From NCBI GenBank assembly GCA_001873075.1, contig MNYL01000104.1, forward strand, positions 1-8,259: 8,259 bases of DNA. The letters run 5' to 3'. Within the stretch, counting starts at the first letter, position 1. The number at the start of each line of letters is the position of its first letter. This document shows, one piece after another, positions 7,003 to 8,259 of the stretch. Made by a program: the position numbers and the translations under genes. The notes beneath the pieces were generated by a model. The model was not told where the DNA came from. It saw only the letters and a list, made by a program, of their open reading frames with translations, and did no database searches. The stretch comes from Fibrobacteres bacterium CG2_30_45_31 (GTDB lineage: Bacteria; Fibrobacterota; Fibrobacteria; Fibrobacterales; Fibrobacteraceae).

Positions 7003-7406
7003 TTCCCGACTTTTTCACCTTCTGGCAGCGTCAAAAATCCCAACTTAGTCACACCCGCTTGCTGCACTACAGACACCACCTTCATCACGACCCCATAAGG
7101 AACCGCCTCATCCGCATTAATCACCACCGCCATTTGACCATCCCAAAGGGACTTGAAAACATTCCGAAAATTGGGAAGCTCCACTTTCATATCCGCGATA
7201 TAAACTTCTTCATTCTTCGTAATGGACACTTTCAACAGTTTTTCCTGTTCAATCGTCGGTGCTTCCGCCTTCGGAAGATCCACCTTCACTCCCTGACTCA
7301 TCAAAGGAGCACAAATCATAAACACGATCAAAATGGAAAACACCACATCAATCATATTCGTGAGATTCATGTCCTGATTAATCGTTTTGCCGCGGCTTCG
7401 CTTCAC
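6999..7406 (-). CDS. tolR: Biopolymer transport protein TolR (ExbD/TolR family)
   Basis: The 135-residue protein has a short basic N-terminus, a single membrane helix (about 17-36) and a periplasmic domain (about 40-135). The key Asp20 in the segment NMIDVVFSILIVF matches Asp23 of E. coli TolR, the residue tied to proton flow through the TolQ-TolR motor. SQGVKVDLPKAEA after the helix is typical of ExbD/TolR. The start is GTG at 7406, supported by GGGGG four bases upstream and only nine bases after the tolQ stop. The gene overlaps the transducer gene by ATGA. TolR rather than ExbD is chosen because of the tolB-pal-cpoB context; sequence alone would not separate them well. Confidence 0.93.
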   Translation of the reverse strand: MKRSRGKTINQDMNLTNMIDVVFSILIVFMICAPLMSQGVKVDLPKAEAPTIEQEKLLKVSITKNEEVYIADMKVELPNFRNVFKSLWDGQMAVVINADEAVPYGVVMKVVSVVQQAGVTKLGFLTLPEGEKVGK

Positions 7407-7415
7407 GCTGCCCCC

Positions 7416-8102
7416 TTAGCCTGCCACTTCTTCAAGCGCAAGCAAGTCCCCGCGCTTAAACAAGCTCAACACGCGAGAGCCAAAGTTATAATAGGCAATT
7501 TCATTTTCGCCCGTGCGGGACACAAACATATTATACCCGGCAGAAGCAGGAATAGCGACCACAAGGCCACCCACCGTCGTAATAAGCGCCATTGCAATAC
7601 CTGGGGCCACAACCGTCAAATCGGCAGAACCATGCTGACCAATTTGGTAGAACGCGACCATAATGCCCCACACCGTACCGAGCAAACCAAAGAATGGCGA
7701 AAGGTTTGAGCAAATACCCAAAAAGCTCAAATGGCGATTTTCGTCCAAACGAATTCCTTCAATGGAGCGTTGAATCGTATCTTCCAAAAGGGACGCCCGA
7801 TGCTGAATAGAATCGTAGCTCACAAAATTACTGAACTTAGTAGCCTCAATCAGCACTTCTTCTGTAACGCGTTTCAAAGCGCTATCCGCAGAAGACTTGC
7901 ACAGCTCCTTCAAATCCACAAAATGTTCCACATGGATAAACTGATTAAAAAACCGAGCATTTGACTTCTGATTCTTGCGAAGGAAAAACATTTTGGTGAT
8001 AATGATGCCCCAACTGCCGAGGGACATCACTGCAAGGATACAAAGAACGATGATCGTCGCAATATCGGATTGACGAAGCATCTGAATAAGGGGCATGTCC
8101 AT
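7416..8102 (-). CDS. tolQ: Tol-Pal motor protein TolQ (MotA/TolQ/ExbB family)
   Basis: From the ATG at 8102 the product is 228 residues, close to E. coli TolQ (230). Three membrane helices are visible: about 13-36, 125-152 and 163-188, with a large cytoplasmic loop between the first two. The conserved second-helix block SPFFGLLGTVWGIMVAF contains Thr143, matching the channel Thr of TolQ/ExbB. The third-helix block is VAPGIAMALITTVGGLVVAIPA, unusual in having Met171 where E. coli TolQ and ExbB have Glu. TolQ pentamers with TolR convert proton-motive force into movement of the transducer. The start is decided by a strong GGAGG (8108-8112) five bases upstream. An in-frame GTG at 8147 and ATG at 8114 would extend the protein, but both lack a site and the second overlaps the GGAGG. 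This is the first gene of the operon in view; no ybgC is seen. Confidence 0.94.
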   Translation of the reverse strand: MDMPLIQMLRQSDIATIIVLCILAVMSLGSWGIIITKMFFLRKNQKSNARFFNQFIHVEHFVDLKELCKSSADSALKRVTEEVLIEATKFSNFVSYDSIQHRASLLEDTIQRSIEGIRLDENRHLSFLGICSNLSPFFGLLGTVWGIMVAFYQIGQHGSADLTVVAPGIAMALITTVGGLVVAIPASAGYNMFVSRTGENEIAYYNFGSRVLSLFKRGDLLALEEVAG

Positions 8103-8107
8103 TAAAA

Positions 8108-8112
8108 CCTCC
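8108..8112 (-). promoter_or_regulatory. Strong ribosome binding site for tolQ
   Basis: The mRNA strand reads GGAGG, then TTTTA, then ATG. This is a near-perfect Shine-Dalgarno core at five-base spacing and sets the tolQ start at 8102 rather than at the longer in-frame options. Confidence 0.9.
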
Positions 8113-8218
8113 ATAGGATACGGAAACAAGTTAGAAAAATGAGACACAGGAAAGCCACACGGAGAGAGAGAAACGAGGGTCGATGAAAGCGGGGAGAATC
8201 GTAGCCATGCGGTAATTG

Positions 8219-8224
8219 ATTATA
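8219..8224 (-). promoter_or_regulatory. Candidate -10 box of the tol-pal operon promoter
   Basis: The minus strand carries a consensus TATAAT about 117 bases before the tolQ ATG. A TTGAAA at 8246-8251 could be a -35 box, but the spacing is 21 bases, longer than the usual 17, so the -35 is doubtful. Between them is a small inverted repeat, CCCA/TGGG around AAAG (about 8226-8237). If real, transcription would begin near 8212 and give a leader of roughly 110 nt with a pyrimidine-rich middle part. This is inference from a single box. Confidence 0.5.
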
Positions 8225-8259
8225 GCCCACTTTTGGGTGCTACCTTTTCAATATTCTTT

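Noticed and set aside
7059..7709. Long plus-strand open frame opposite tolR and tolQ
   Set aside because: It is the antisense of two well-supported genes, has a His/Arg/Asn-rich composition typical of shadow frames, and shows no recognisable domain.
8103..8147. Longer tolQ starting at GTG 8147
   Set aside because: There is no ribosome site upstream and the extension would translate the strong GGAGG. The ATG at 8102 has ideal spacing and gives the normal family length.

Overview
The window looks like ordinary chromosome from a Gram-negative (diderm) bacterium. The clearest sign is a complete, collinear tol-pal operon on the minus strand (tolQ, tolR, a TolA/TonB-type transducer, tolB, pal, cpoB; about 8102 down to 3469), including two lipoproteins with clear lipoboxes. 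The plus strand has a tRNA-Thr(CGU), a bacterial XPB/Rad25-type DNA helicase and a MATE-family transporter. Balanced base composition, a bacterial XPB and a TonB-like protein in the tolA slot would fit a Fibrobacter-like or related lineage, but that placement is inference from gene content and no similarity search was possible.

Layout: 71-143 is a tRNA-Thr whose CCA end is not encoded. It is followed at once by a 14-bp hairpin terminator (147-184). The XPB gene starts only about ten bases after the T-tract (195-1946), and the MATE gene begins on the next base after its stop (1947-3290). The two plus-strand genes converge on the tol-pal operon. The 178-bp intergenic gap holds a hairpin flanked by A and T tracts (3387-3417) that can serve as a terminator in both directions. 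From the right edge, a TATAAT box (8219-8224) and a roughly 110-nt leader precede tolQ, whose start is set by a strong GGAGG site. The operon is tightly packed: tolR overlaps the transducer gene and tolB overlaps pal by ATGA, which suggests translational coupling.

How the genes work together: TolQ and TolR form the inner-membrane proton-driven motor. The transducer, anchored by one membrane helix carrying the S-x3-H pattern of TolA/TonB, spans the periplasm. TolB (a beta-propeller) and Pal (a peptidoglycan-binding outer-membrane lipoprotein) are the outer-envelope partners. CpoB (coiled coil plus TPR-like region) links the complex to cell-wall synthesis in other bacteria. XPB and MATE have no obvious functional tie to Tol-Pal.

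I found no mobile element, CRISPR array, or convincingly new multi-gene system. The points worth a second look are details: a methionine in TolQ where E. coli ExbB/TolQ have a conserved transmembrane glutamate, a CpoB that is a lipoprotein, a charge-segregated transducer linker, an ER-rich repeat in Pal, a highly charged insert in XPB, and the tRNA-terminator-XPB junction.
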